A DNA stretch of 64,000 nucleotides from Roseateles_B sp041913905 (GTDB lineage: Bacteria; Pseudomonadota; Gammaproteobacteria; Burkholderiales; Burkholderiaceae_C), in contig JAYSEK010000027.1 in the NCBI GenBank assembly GCA_041913905.1, forward strand, positions 1 through 64,000. The letters run 5' to 3'. This document shows positions 1 through 8,488 of the stretch, one piece after another; positions within the stretch are counted from its first letter, which is position 1, and every line of letters starts with the position of its first letter. The position numbers were made by a program, and so were the translations under genes. The notes beneath the pieces are model-generated. The model ran no database searches and was not told the origin of the DNA. It worked only from the letters and a program-made list of their open reading frames with translations.

Positions 1-2
1 AG

Positions 3-227
<225 letters not shown>

Positions 228-358
228 CCCACCCCCGTAGCGCCTGCGGCGCTCCCCCTCGAGGGGGCGCCGTCAGCGGCCCGGCAAAGCCGGCTCCGCG
301 ACAGCCGCTCGGTCCATGCGTATATTCCGGGCCACGTGCCCGCTGAAGAGAGAACACC
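228..358. repeat. GC-rich intergenic palindromic element between sucC and sucD
   Basis: The spacer holds nested short palindromes: GCGCC/GGCGC arms, a CCCCCTCGAGGGGG core at about 256-269, and a GCCGG/CCGGC pair further on. Elements of this look are common between Burkholderiales genes, but whether this one is repeated elsewhere in the genome cannot be seen from one copy. It may act as an attenuating or mRNA-stabilising hairpin between the two subunit genes. The sucD ribosome-binding region (GAAGAGAGAA) lies just after it. Confidence 0.4.
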
Positions 359-1252
359 ATGTCTATCTACATCAACAAGGACACCAAGGTCATCACCCAG
401 GGCATCACGGGCAAGACCGGTCAATTCCACACCCTGGGCTGCCAGGCCTACGCGAACGGCAAGAACGCCTTCGTCGCCGGCGTGAACCCCAAGAAGGCGG
501 GCGAGAAGTTCGCCGAGATTCCCATCTACGCCACCGTCAAGGAAGCGGCTGCCCAGACCGGCGCCACCGTGTCCGTAATCTACGTGCCGCCCGCTGGCGC
601 AGCCGCCGCCATCTGGGAAGCCGTCGAGGCCGACCTGGACCTGGCCATCTGCATCACCGAAGGCATCCCCGTGCGTGACATGCTGGAAGTGCGCAACAAG
701 ATGAAGGCCAAGGAAGCCGCCGGCGGCAAGAAGACCCTGCTGCTGGGCCCCAACTGCCCCGGCCTGATCACGCCGGAAGAGATCAAGATCGGCATCATGC
801 CCGGCCACATCCACAAGAAGGGCCGCATCGGCGTGGTCTCGCGCTCCGGCACCCTGACCTATGAGGCCGTGGCGCAGCTGACCGAACTGGGCATCGGCCA
901 GTCCTCGGCCGTCGGCATCGGTGGCGACCCGATCAACGGCCTGAAGCACATCGACGTGATGCAGGCATTCAATGACGATCCGGACACCGACGCCGTGATC
1001 ATGATCGGCGAGATCGGCGGCCCGGACGAGGCGGAAGCCGCGCGCTGGTGCAAGGCCAACATGAAGAAGCCCATCGTCGGCTTCATCGCCGGTGTCACCG
1101 CCCCTCCGGGCAAGCGCATGGGCCACGCCGGCGCGCTGATCTCCGGCGGCGCCGACACGGCCGACGCCAAGCTGGCCATCATGGAAGAGTGCGGTTTCAA
1201 GGTGACTCGCAATCCGTCCGAGATGGGCCGCATCCTGAAGTCGCTGCTGTAA
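359..1252 (+). CDS. sucD: Succinyl-CoA ligase alpha subunit
   Basis: The 297-residue protein matches the usual length of SucD. It has the N-terminal CoA-binding Rossmann fold (KVITQGITGKTGQFHT near residues 10-25), the SRSGTLTYE stretch of the ligase domain, and the active-site histidine in GHAGALISGG near residue 253, which is phosphorylated in the catalytic cycle. With SucC it performs substrate-level phosphorylation in the TCA cycle. The ATG is preceded by a purine-rich GAAGAGAGAACACC leader. A hairpin with a T-run at 1359-1380 ends the transcript. Confidence 0.97.
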   Translation: MSIYINKDTKVITQGITGKTGQFHTLGCQAYANGKNAFVAGVNPKKAGEKFAEIPIYATVKEAAAQTGATVSVIYVPPAGAAAAIWEAVEADLDLAICITEGIPVRDMLEVRNKMKAKEAAGGKKTLLLGPNCPGLITPEEIKIGIMPGHIHKKGRIGVVSRSGTLTYEAVAQLTELGIGQSSAVGIGGDPINGLKHIDVMQAFNDDPDTDAVIMIGEIGGPDEAEAARWCKANMKKPIVGFIAGVTAPPGKRMGHAGALISGGADTADAKLAIMEECGFKVTRNPSEMGRILKSLL

Positions 1253-1358
1253 GCGACGACTCCGCGGCACCCGGGCGCCGCTGCGTGGTTCTACGCAGCC
1301 ATTGGCGGCAGGGGCCGTGCACAATCCGTCAGACCCGCTGGTCTGACACCTGCACGTC

Positions 1359-1380
1359 AAAGGGGGCTTCGGCCCCTTTT
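1359..1380 (+). terminator. Rho-independent terminator after sucCD
   Basis: A stem of AAAGGGG/CCCCTTTT with a GC-TTCG-GC top is followed by a short T-run. It lies 107 bases after the sucD stop. A second hairpin (GTCAGACC/GGTCTGAC) lies just upstream at about 1328-1347. Confidence 0.75.
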
Positions 1381-1470
1381 GGCGCTTTTGATGCCGGCCA
1401 GTCATGGGCCAGGCCTGAAAGCCCGTAGACTGGCCCGGCTGGCCGGCGTATTTCTCTATTCCTCGCCCAC

Positions 1471-2187
1471 ATGGACATGCTCACAAGCCCCGAGTTCTGG
1501 CTCGCTGTAGGTCAGATCATCATGATCGACATCCTGCTGGGTGGGGACAACGCCGTGGTGATCGCCCTGGCCTGCCGCAAGCTGCCGGACAGCCAGCGCA
1601 ACAAGGGCATCATCTGGGGCACCATCGGCGCCATCGTGCTGCGCGTGGTGCTGATCTTCTTCGCGCTGACCCTGCTCAAGCTGCCCTACCTGAAGCTGGT
1701 CGGCGCGGCGCTGCTGCTGTGGATCGGCATCAAGCTGCTGGCGCCGGAAGATGATGACGGTCACGGTGACATCCAGGCCAGCGACAAACTCTGGGCCGCG
1801 GTGAAGACCGTGATCGTGGCCGACCTGGTGATGAGCGTTGACAACGTCATCGCTATCGCGGGCGCCGCCGAAGGAGCGGGTGGTGGGCACCAGATGCCCC
1901 TGGTCATCTTCGGCCTGCTGGTGTCCGTTCCCATCATCGTCTGGGGCAGCCAGCTGGTGATCCGCCTGATGGATCGCTTCCCCCTGATCATCACCCTGGG
2001 TGGCATGCTGCTGGGCTGGATCGCAGGCACCATGGCCGTGAGCGATCCGGCGGTGCTTGAGCGGCTGTTGCCCGGCAAGACCGTTGTTCCTGCCTTGTGG
2101 AATTACGCAGCCGGCATGCTGGGTGCGCTGGTGGTGCTGGCCGTTGGCCGGCTCATGGCCCTGCGCGCGGCGCCGGTCAGCGACTGA
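1471..2187 (+). CDS. TerC-family integral membrane protein (YjbE-like)
   Basis: The 238-residue protein has about seven hydrophobic helices and the two signature acidic motifs of the TerC superfamily: IDILLGGDNAVVIALACR in the first helix and ADLVMSVDNVIAIAGAAEG in the second half. The aspartates are thought to coordinate metal, and family members are linked to manganese export, tellurite tolerance or loading of metal onto exported proteins. Unlike the second TerC gene at 13183, no yybP-ykoY riboswitch is visible in its leader. The kinase gene starts 8 bases after its stop, so the two may be co-transcribed. The exact substrate is unknown. Confidence 0.88.
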   Translation: MDMLTSPEFWLAVGQIIMIDILLGGDNAVVIALACRKLPDSQRNKGIIWGTIGAIVLRVVLIFFALTLLKLPYLKLVGAALLLWIGIKLLAPEDDDGHGDIQASDKLWAAVKTVIVADLVMSVDNVIAIAGAAEGAGGGHQMPLVIFGLLVSVPIIVWGSQLVIRLMDRFPLIITLGGMLLGWIAGTMAVSDPAVLERLLPGKTVVPALWNYAAGMLGALVVLAVGRLMALRAAPVSD

Positions 2188-2195
2188 GGCGTGGC

Positions 2196-3278
2196 ATGGG
2201 CACGGGCGGCTTTCTGCGCAAATGGTTCGGACGCCATCGCGGCGAGCCGGCCGCGCAGAGCCAGCCCGCCGCCGAACCGCCTGCAGTCCCGGCGACGCAA
2301 GCGCCGTCTGCACCTTCGGAAAGCCTGAAGGCACGCTATGAGCTGGGCGAGGAAATCGGCCGAGGCGCCATGGCCATCGTCTACAAGGCCACCGAGCGTG
2401 CCACCGGCCGGCAGCTGGCGCTCAAGCGCCTGGCGCTACAGCGCGAATTTTCACAGGAGGATCTGGCCGATGTGCGCGCGCGCTTCATGCGCGAGGCGCG
2501 CGCCGCCGCGCATCTGCAGCATCCGGACATCCTGCGCGTGCTGGACGCCGGCGAAGCGGACGGGGACACCTGGATCGCCATGGAATACGTGCTGGGCCGC
2601 GACCTGAGCCACTTCACGCGGCTTGGCGAGCTGCTGCCGGTGGCGGAGGTGCTGCAGCTGGTCGTCCGGCTGGCCCGGGCCCTGCACTACGCCCACAGCC
2701 ATGGCGTGGTGCACCGGGACATCAAGCCGGCCAACATCATGCTGGACCGCGTCAGCCACAGCGTGAAGCTGATGGACTTCGGCATCGCCCGCATTGCCGA
2801 CGGCAGCCGCACGCGCACCGGTCTGGTGCTGGGCACGCCATCCTTCATGTCGCCGGAGCAGTTGGCGGGCCTGCAGGTGGATGGTCGCAGCGATCTGTAT
2901 TCCCTGGGCGTGCTGCTGTTCCAGCTGCTGACCGGGCAGCTGCCGCACCAGGCCGAGTCCATGGCCAAGCTGATGTATCGCATTGCCAACGAAGCGCCGC
3001 CGGATGTCCGCAACTTCCGCCCGGAGCTGCCCGAGGCCCTGGCGATGGTGCTGGCGCTGGCCTTGGAGAAGCGGCCGGAGCTCCGCTACGCCAACGGCGA
3101 GCAGTTCGCGCAGGACCTCGAAGCCGTGCTCCAGCAGCTGCCAGCCGAGCCCGCGCCGCCCTTGTCTTCCTCAGAAACCCCGGCGGGAGCCGAGGCATTC
3201 GCACAAACACTGCGCCTCAGTGGCCAGGTTCCGGTGCAGAATGCCGCCTCCCAGCCACCGAAAGATTCCCAAGCATGA
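2196..3278 (+). CDS. Hanks-type serine/threonine protein kinase
   Basis: The start at 2196 follows the TerC stop; an upstream in-frame start at 2097 would overlap TerC by 91 bases and is not preferred. The 360-residue product has a low-complexity Pro/Ala N-terminus and then a full kinase domain: glycine loop GRGAMAIV (55-62), lysine 77, HRD at 173-175, DFG at 194-196 and the GTPSFMSPEQ activation segment. It has no transmembrane helix or PASTA repeats, so it is probably cytosolic. The gene overlaps the PP2C phosphatase gene by ATGA, and an FHA gene follows, giving a writer-eraser-reader set. Confidence 0.93.
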   Translation: MGTGGFLRKWFGRHRGEPAAQSQPAAEPPAVPATQAPSAPSESLKARYELGEEIGRGAMAIVYKATERATGRQLALKRLALQREFSQEDLADVRARFMREARAAAHLQHPDILRVLDAGEADGDTWIAMEYVLGRDLSHFTRLGELLPVAEVLQLVVRLARALHYAHSHGVVHRDIKPANIMLDRVSHSVKLMDFGIARIADGSRTRTGLVLGTPSFMSPEQLAGLQVDGRSDLYSLGVLLFQLLTGQLPHQAESMAKLMYRIANEAPPDVRNFRPELPEALAMVLALALEKRPELRYANGEQFAQDLEAVLQQLPAEPAPPLSSSETPAGAEAFAQTLRLSGQVPVQNAASQPPKDSQA

Positions 3279-4063
3279 GTCTGGAGTTCTTCAGCGCGAC
3301 CGACGTCGGCCGAGCCCGTGACAACAACGAGGACTCGGTCGCCGTGGACGAGGCGGCCCACCTGGCCGTGCTGGCGGACGGCATGGGGGGCTACAACGCG
3401 GGCGAGGTGGCCAGCCAGATGCTGACCAGCTTCATCAAGTCCGAGCTGGGCCGCTGGCTGAAGGAAGGCGGCGCCGCAGCCACGCTCCAGGACGTCAAGC
3501 GGGCCATGGACATCTGCGTGGACAACGCCAACCGCGCCATCTTCAACGCCGCCAACACCAATCCGCGCTATGCCGGCATGGGCACCACGCTGGTCCTGTC
3601 CGTCTTCCGTGGCGACACCCTGCTGCTGGGCCATGTGGGGGATTCCCGCGCCTACCGCCTGCGCGGCGGGCAGCTGACCCAGCTGACCCGTGACCATTCC
3701 CTGCTGCAGGAGCAGCTGGACGCCGGCCTGCTGACGCCCGAGGAAGCGGTGTTTTCCAGCAACAAGAACCTGGTGACCCGCGCCGTCGGCGTGGAAGATA
3801 CCGTGCTGCTGGAGTTGCACGAGCACGACGTCCAGGCCGGCGATCTTTTCCTCATGTGTTCGGACGGACTGTCCGATATGCTGGATGAGGCCGCCCTGGC
3901 ACAGTTGCTGCTTCGTAATGCCTCGTTGTCCGAAACGACCCTGTCCCTCATTGACGCGGCCAATGACATGGGCGGCAAGGATAATATTGCGATCGTCCTG
4001 GCCCGGGCTGAGGGGCGCTCCAGGTCCGGCGCCCGGCCCTGGTGGCCCTTCGGACGCAAGTGA
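3275..4063 (+). CDS. PP2C-family protein serine/threonine phosphatase
   Basis: The 262-residue protein carries the PP2C metal-binding motifs in order: DNNEDS (16-21), LADGMGGYNAGE (34-45), GHVGDSRAYR, MCSDGLSD and GGKDNIAIVLA. These bind the two Mg/Mn ions that activate water for phosphoester hydrolysis. It overlaps the upstream kinase gene by 4 bases (ATGA), indicating translational coupling, and probably reverses the kinase's phosphorylations. There is no membrane segment. The C-terminal tail is short and basic (SRSGARPWWPFGRK). Confidence 0.93.
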   Translation: MSLEFFSATDVGRARDNNEDSVAVDEAAHLAVLADGMGGYNAGEVASQMLTSFIKSELGRWLKEGGAAATLQDVKRAMDICVDNANRAIFNAANTNPRYAGMGTTLVLSVFRGDTLLLGHVGDSRAYRLRGGQLTQLTRDHSLLQEQLDAGLLTPEEAVFSSNKNLVTRAVGVEDTVLLELHEHDVQAGDLFLMCSDGLSDMLDEAALAQLLLRNASLSETTLSLIDAANDMGGKDNIAIVLARAEGRSRSGARPWWPFGRK

Positions 4064-4142
4064 GTGACTGCTTACCCGGCAGCAGGCGCAAGAGACAATG
4101 CGGCAGGCTGCGGCACAGAAGCAACAAGATTTGAGGTCAACA

Positions 4143-4796
4143 ATGGGCAAGCTGGTGGTTTCGCTCGACGGTGTGGTGATCAAGGAAGTTCAGATCACCA
4201 AAGACAAGACCACGCTTGGTCGGCGTCCCTACAACGACATCGTGATCGACAACCTGGCGGTCAGCGGCGAACACGCCGTGCTGCAGATGGTGGGCGCCGA
4301 TGTCTTCATTGAGGACCTCAACTCCACCAACGGCACCTACATCAACGGCAAGGCCATCAAGAAGCAGTTGCTGGCCAATAACGACGTGGTGGAGGTCGGC
4401 AAGTACAAGATCCGCTACCTGGTCGAGGAAAACGCGGACTACGAAAAGACCATGATCCTGAAGCCGGGCGCCACGTCGCCCAGCGGCTTCGGCATGCCTT
4501 CGGGCTTCGGCAGCTTCCCCACGGCGGCCAACACCAACCCGGCTTCGATCAAGGTGCTCAACGGCGCGGCGGCCGGGCGTGAAGTCAGTCTGACCAAGGT
4601 CGTGACCACCGTCGGCAAGCCTGGCGTGCAGGTGGCGTCCATCACCAAGCGCCCCAGCGGCTATGTGCTGGCGCATGTGGAAGGCCAGTCGCGCCCGACC
4701 ATCAACGGCAGCCCGCTGGTGGGCGACTCCATCGCGCTCAAGAGCGGCGATGTGATCGAGCTGGCCGGCACGCAGATGCAGTTCCTGCAGGCCTGA
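4143..4796 (+). CDS. FHA-domain phosphopeptide-binding protein
   Basis: The start at 4143 has a GAGG Shine-Dalgarno seven bases upstream; a possible start at 4098 adds 15 unconserved residues. The 217-residue protein begins with an FHA domain showing the classic TLGRRPYNDIVID, SGEHAVLQ and DLNSTNGTYINGK motifs that bind phosphothreonine. A Gly/Ser/Pro linker near 110-135 leads to a second, weaker FHA-like fold (GKPGVQVASITKR, PTINGSPL). Its position after kinase and phosphatase genes suggests it reads their phosphorylation state. The output partner is not evident here. Confidence 0.88.
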   Translation: MGKLVVSLDGVVIKEVQITKDKTTLGRRPYNDIVIDNLAVSGEHAVLQMVGADVFIEDLNSTNGTYINGKAIKKQLLANNDVVEVGKYKIRYLVEENADYEKTMILKPGATSPSGFGMPSGFGSFPTAANTNPASIKVLNGAAAGREVSLTKVVTTVGKPGVQVASITKRPSGYVLAHVEGQSRPTINGSPLVGDSIALKSGDVIELAGTQMQFLQA

Positions 4797-5009
4797 AACG
4801 CGGCTCCCCCGGCCGGGGGAGGCCCGCCGTGCAGAGTTCACGGCCCGGCCGACTGCAATCGTCACCCGTTCATTTAGCGGGCTGAATCGAGACTTCGACG
4901 CTACCCAGGCCATAGGGCCCGGCGTAAAGTGCCTGCACCCGACCCAGCCGCGTGCCTGGCTGCACTTGCTGCGGTGGGTTTGCTGTCTGCCCCCCAGTTT
5001 GAGCTTTCC

Positions 5010-5786
5010 ATGAACATCCGCGTCCTGGGTTGTTCCGGCGCCATTGCCGCCGGCTACAAGACCACCGCCTTTTTGCTTGACGACGACGTCCTGATCGACG
5101 CCGGCACGGGCGTGGGCGACCTGGAGCTCATGGCCCTGGCGCGTGTGGACCACATCCTGGTCAGCCACGCCCATCTGGACCATGTGCTGGGCATCCCCTT
5201 GCTGGCGGACTCGGTGATACGCCTGCGCATGCAGGCCGGCCGGCCGCCCATCCAGGTCCATGCGCTGCCCGAGACCCTGGACGCCTTGCGCCAGCACATC
5301 TTCAACGGCGTGATCTGGCCCGACTTCACCCGCCTGCCTGAGCCCGGGCGACCGGTGCTGCAGCTGCAGCCCCTGGCCGTTGGCGAGCGCCGGACCTTCG
5401 GGCGGCGCCAGATCGAGGTGCTCAGCGCCTCGCACACGGTGCCGGCCTGCGGCTTTGCGGTCGATGGCGGTGAAGCGGGGCACTGGGTCTTCACCGGCGA
5501 CACGGGGCCCAATCCCGCCCTGTGGGCCCGCCTGGCCGAGATCAAGGTGGCGCAACTGGTCATCGAGACCGCCTTTGGCGACGACGAGTGCGAGCTGGCG
5601 CGCATTTCCCAGCACCTCTGCCCGCGCTCGCTGGCCCAGGAGCTGTGCCATCTCAGCCAGCCGGCCGAGGTCTACATCACCCACATCAAGCCGGGTGAAA
5701 TCGAGCCCGTGATGCAGGCCATCCACGCGCTGGACAAGCGCCACAGCGTCACCGCCCTGCATGCCGGCCAGCTGATGCAGCTGTAA
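5010..5786 (+). CDS. MBL-fold 3',5'-cyclic-nucleotide phosphodiesterase-like hydrolase
   Basis: I prefer the ATG at 5010, which gives 258 residues beginning MNIRVLGCSGAI; the frame also opens at a GTG at 4929 but the extra residues are not family-like. The metallo-beta-lactamase metal motif is SHAHLDH, with further ligands in FTGDTG and a late ITHIKPGE. The arrangement fits class II cyclic-nucleotide phosphodiesterases (CpdP/PDE1-like), which hydrolyse cAMP or cGMP. No signal peptide is visible, so a cytosolic role is likely. In this neighbourhood it could tune cAMP for twitching motility, but that is inference. Confidence 0.8.
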   Translation: MNIRVLGCSGAIAAGYKTTAFLLDDDVLIDAGTGVGDLELMALARVDHILVSHAHLDHVLGIPLLADSVIRLRMQAGRPPIQVHALPETLDALRQHIFNGVIWPDFTRLPEPGRPVLQLQPLAVGERRTFGRRQIEVLSASHTVPACGFAVDGGEAGHWVFTGDTGPNPALWARLAEIKVAQLVIETAFGDDECELARISQHLCPRSLAQELCHLSQPAEVYITHIKPGEIEPVMQAIHALDKRHSVTALHAGQLMQL

Positions 5787-5869
5787 AGCCAGCGGGTCGC
5801 GCCGCCCCGGGCGCCCGCTGAGTTTGCTGGACTTGCTGACGTCTTCTTACCTTCTGCAACTTCTTGGGC

Positions 5870-5935
5870 TGACCATTTTTGTCAGCCCCTTGCTCGGGCG
5901 ACCAATCGCGCCAACTGGCCTGACAAAAATGGTCA
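5870..5935. repeat. 16-bp perfect inverted repeat upstream of pilA
   Basis: Bases 5870-5885 (TGACCATTTTTGTCAG) are the exact reverse complement of 5920-5935, with a 34-base spacer. The pair lies 54-119 bases upstream of the sigma-54-like element of pilA, where an enhancer-binding protein such as PilR would be expected. The arms contain TGTC/GACA half-sites like those reported for PilR. No T-run follows either arm, so it does not look like a terminator. Confidence 0.6.
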
Positions 5936-5988
5936 ATTCCAGGGCTAACCAGCGTGACTTTTGCCCTCGGTCCCGCAAAATGGCCCGC

Positions 5989-6004
5989 TGGCACGACCCC
6001 TGCA
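5989..6004 (+). promoter_or_regulatory. Sigma-54 (-24/-12) promoter of pilA
   Basis: TGGCACGACCCCTGCA matches the RpoN consensus TGGCACG-N4-TTGCA, with the invariant GG and GC dinucleotides separated by 10 bases. It lies 48 bases before the pilA start. Pilin genes of many proteobacteria are driven by RpoN with the PilS/PilR pair. Confidence 0.85.
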
Positions 6005-6051
6005 TTCAGGGGGGCTGTCCCAACCCCTCATCCTTCTCGTAGGAGTTTGTT

Positions 6052-6498
6052 ATGAAGCGCGTCCAACAAGGTTTCACCCTGATTGAACTGATGATCGTCG
6101 TGGCGATCATCGGCATCCTGGCTGCTGTGGCGATTCCGCAGTACAAGGACTACACGGCTAAGGCCAAGATTGCCAATGCCTTGTCGTCTGTTGACCCGTA
6201 TAAGTCTGCCATCGCGATCTGCGCGCAGGAAACGGGCACATTCAGCGGTTGCAAGGACACCCTGCCGGCATTCACTGTGACGAAGGAGGCAGCTTCTGCT
6301 ACCGTCGATGACTCTGGCGTCATTACCCTGACGCTGACTGGTGCTACGGAAGTCGGTTCCGACTTGGGCGACAAGAAGATTACGTTCACGCCCGCCGCCG
6401 GTGAAACCGCCGTGGTGTGGACCGCCGCCAGCTCGGACATTACCAATTCGACGCTGCTGGCGGCCGTGACGAAGAACAATAAGAAGTCGTCCAGCTGA
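6052..6498 (+). CDS. pilA: Type IV major pilin
   Basis: The 148-residue prepilin has a short basic leader ending in glycine (MKRVQQG) and then the canonical FTLIELMIVVAIIGILAAVA helix with the glutamate at mature position 5. PilD should cleave after glycine 7 and methylate the new phenylalanine. Two cysteines lie close together (ICAQETGTFSGC), not in the usual C-terminal loop. The protein ends in NNKKSSS. It follows a sigma-54 promoter and an AGGAG ribosome-binding site and is closed by a strong terminator. Genes for a phosphoethanolamine transferase and a PglL-like enzyme come next. Confidence 0.95.
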   Translation: MKRVQQGFTLIELMIVVAIIGILAAVAIPQYKDYTAKAKIANALSSVDPYKSAIAICAQETGTFSGCKDTLPAFTVTKEAASATVDDSGVITLTLTGATEVGSDLGDKKITFTPAAGETAVVWTAASSDITNSTLLAAVTKNNKKSSS

Positions 6499-6515
6499 TT
6501 CCAGGTCTAGCCTTG

Positions 6516-6543
6516 AAAGGGTCGCTCAGCGACCCTTTTTCAT
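6516..6543 (+). terminator. Rho-independent terminator after pilA
   Basis: AAAGGGTCGC and GCGACCCTTT pair across a 2-base turn and are followed by further T residues. It starts 17 bases after the pilA stop and would separate the abundant pilin transcript from the downstream modification genes. Confidence 0.88.
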
Positions 6544-6549
6544 TTGTAG

Positions 6550-8340
6550 ATGATGTCGTACCTCCGTCAACAATGGTTCGCCCGTGCGGCTTGGTGCCTG
6601 CTGCTGCTGGCGCCATTGCTGCCCACCGGGCTGCTCGTGTATCCGGAGCTGCTGCGGGCAAGTGACGTGGAGCAAGGCCTGCGGGCACTCCTGCCTGTGC
6701 TGGTCCACGTAGCAATCCTCGCCTGCTTCTGGGCCGCCCTGGGCCGCAGTCGTCGGCTGGTACCGCTGCTGCTGGTTTATGCCCTGCTGGCGCCAGCCGA
6801 GTTATTCTATGAATGGCAGTTTGGCGTGCCGTCCGGCGTGCATCTCTATGGCGTCATGCTGGACAGTACCGCTGAAGAAGTCTGGTCGATGTTCGGCGCC
6901 TCGGCAGGCAAATGGCTGCTGGTCGTTTTATGCTGGGTCGCGGTGCTTGCCGTCTCGACGCGCTTGGCCTGGCGGCATGACAGGGCATGGCGAGGGCGCA
7001 CCAGAGCGTGGGTGCTGGGCGCTGGCGTGGCTGCTGCTGGGCTGTGGGGCTATGTGGACGTGGTCACGCGTGAGCCTGAAGATCTCGGCCTCCAGAAGGA
7101 AGAGCGCCACCTCATCCCCCAGCTGATGAGCCCAGGCAATGAAGGTGCGCTGGCGCAACTGGAACAAGCCTATCTCACCGGCCTGCCGCTGCGCCTGGCC
7201 CAGTTCTATGAGCACCGCCAGTTATTGAACAGTCACCAAACCCACATCGCGGGCTTTGATTTTGGCGTGCAGCCCTCACTGGGTGGGGCGTCCTCTGCCT
7301 CTCGCAAAGTCACGGTGCTGGTCCTCGGGGAGTCGTCCCGCCAGGATCGATGGCAGCTGTACGGCGCAGCGCGGGCGACCAATCCATTGCTGATGTCTCG
7401 CCGGGACGAACTCCTGCTGTTCAAAGACGTCGTGAGCCCTGCCAGCGCAACGCGTGAGTCAGTCCCCTTGATGCTGACACGGCGGCCACCCGGCAAGCAC
7501 TGGGCCGCAAGTCGTGAACCCTCGGTCGTCACGATATTTCGCCAGGCAGGTTTCAAGTCATACTGGTTCAGCAACCAGGGGGCCGCGGGCCGGCATGAAA
7601 CACCCATCTCAGTGATAGCCCGCGAGGCGGATGAGCAGCGCTTCATCAATGGCGCGGATTACCGTGTGGCGGGCTCCCTTGATGGGGCGCTTCTACCGTT
7701 GCTGGATGGTGCCCTGCGCGAGCAGACCGATAAGAAGTTCATAGTGCTGCACACGCTGGGCAGCCACCAGCACTATGCCAATCGATACTCCACGGCGTTC
7801 GAGCACTTCAAGCCGGCCTTGCAGCCGCATGAGTCCCCTGATGTCTGGGAAGACACTCAGAAAGAAATGCTCATCAATGCCTACGACAACACCCTTGTCT
7901 ATACAGACTATTTCGTCAACGAGGTATTGAACCGACTGCAGGCCTTGGATGCAGAGGTTTCGCTGGTGTTTGTCTCCGACCATGGTGAAGTGATCTTTGA
8001 TGGCCATTGCGAAAAGGCAGCCCATGGGTTTGCGGCGAAGGCCAATTACCGTGTGCCTTTCATCGTGTGGGCGAATGAGCGCTGGAAGCAGAAGCACCCT
8101 GCTACCTGGCATGGGCTTGAGAGAAACCGGGACGAGGCTTTGAGCGCTCTTGGCCTGACGGCCACGCTTCTGGACATGGCCGGCGTGCAGATCAGCATGC
8201 CTCATGGCTATCCGAGTTTTGCCGGCACGCGAACCAGATGGCCAATGCGCCATCTCAATTATTTTGGTGATTTTGACGGTTCGGATTTTCAGCGGCGGGC
8301 TTGCGACTTGGTCCCAGCCCCTGCAGCAGTCTCACGGTGA
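6550..8340 (+). CDS. Phosphoethanolamine transferase (sulfatase-fold membrane enzyme)
   Basis: The 596-residue protein has about five N-terminal transmembrane helices (residues 1-170) and a periplasmic alkaline-phosphatase-fold domain. Catalytic motifs are VLVLGESSRQDR near 257-268, a candidate nucleophile threonine in SATRESVPLM near 300, HTLGSHQHY, and the metal-binding SDHGE near 476. Such enzymes move phosphoethanolamine from phosphatidylethanolamine to lipid A, glucans or pilin. Its place directly after pilA makes pilin a possible acceptor, as with Neisseria PptA, but lipid A is equally possible. The frame starts with two adjacent ATGs just after the pilA terminator. Confidence 0.87.
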   Translation: MMSYLRQQWFARAAWCLLLLAPLLPTGLLVYPELLRASDVEQGLRALLPVLVHVAILACFWAALGRSRRLVPLLLVYALLAPAELFYEWQFGVPSGVHLYGVMLDSTAEEVWSMFGASAGKWLLVVLCWVAVLAVSTRLAWRHDRAWRGRTRAWVLGAGVAAAGLWGYVDVVTREPEDLGLQKEERHLIPQLMSPGNEGALAQLEQAYLTGLPLRLAQFYEHRQLLNSHQTHIAGFDFGVQPSLGGASSASRKVTVLVLGESSRQDRWQLYGAARATNPLLMSRRDELLLFKDVVSPASATRESVPLMLTRRPPGKHWAASREPSVVTIFRQAGFKSYWFSNQGAAGRHETPISVIAREADEQRFINGADYRVAGSLDGALLPLLDGALREQTDKKFIVLHTLGSHQHYANRYSTAFEHFKPALQPHESPDVWEDTQKEMLINAYDNTLVYTDYFVNEVLNRLQALDAEVSLVFVSDHGEVIFDGHCEKAAHGFAAKANYRVPFIVWANERWKQKHPATWHGLERNRDEALSALGLTATLLDMAGVQISMPHGYPSFAGTRTRWPMRHLNYFGDFDGSDFQRRACDLVPAPAAVSR

Positions 8341-8488
8341 ATCACGACGGGAGTCGCTGCTGGTTCGTCACCCCTGTCGACATACACTTTTCATTCGCAC
8401 CCCGCAGGTGCAGCAGCGCCAATGGATCCAGGGAAGCTGGGCAGCCTCCCTTCGGCCAATGATGCTTGATCCCTGTCTGCCCTAGCAC

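Noticed and set aside
1253..1470. Possible riboswitch upstream of the first TerC gene
   Set aside because: No GGGGAGTAG or GCAAGACC-type conserved strands were seen; only two hairpins, one a terminator.
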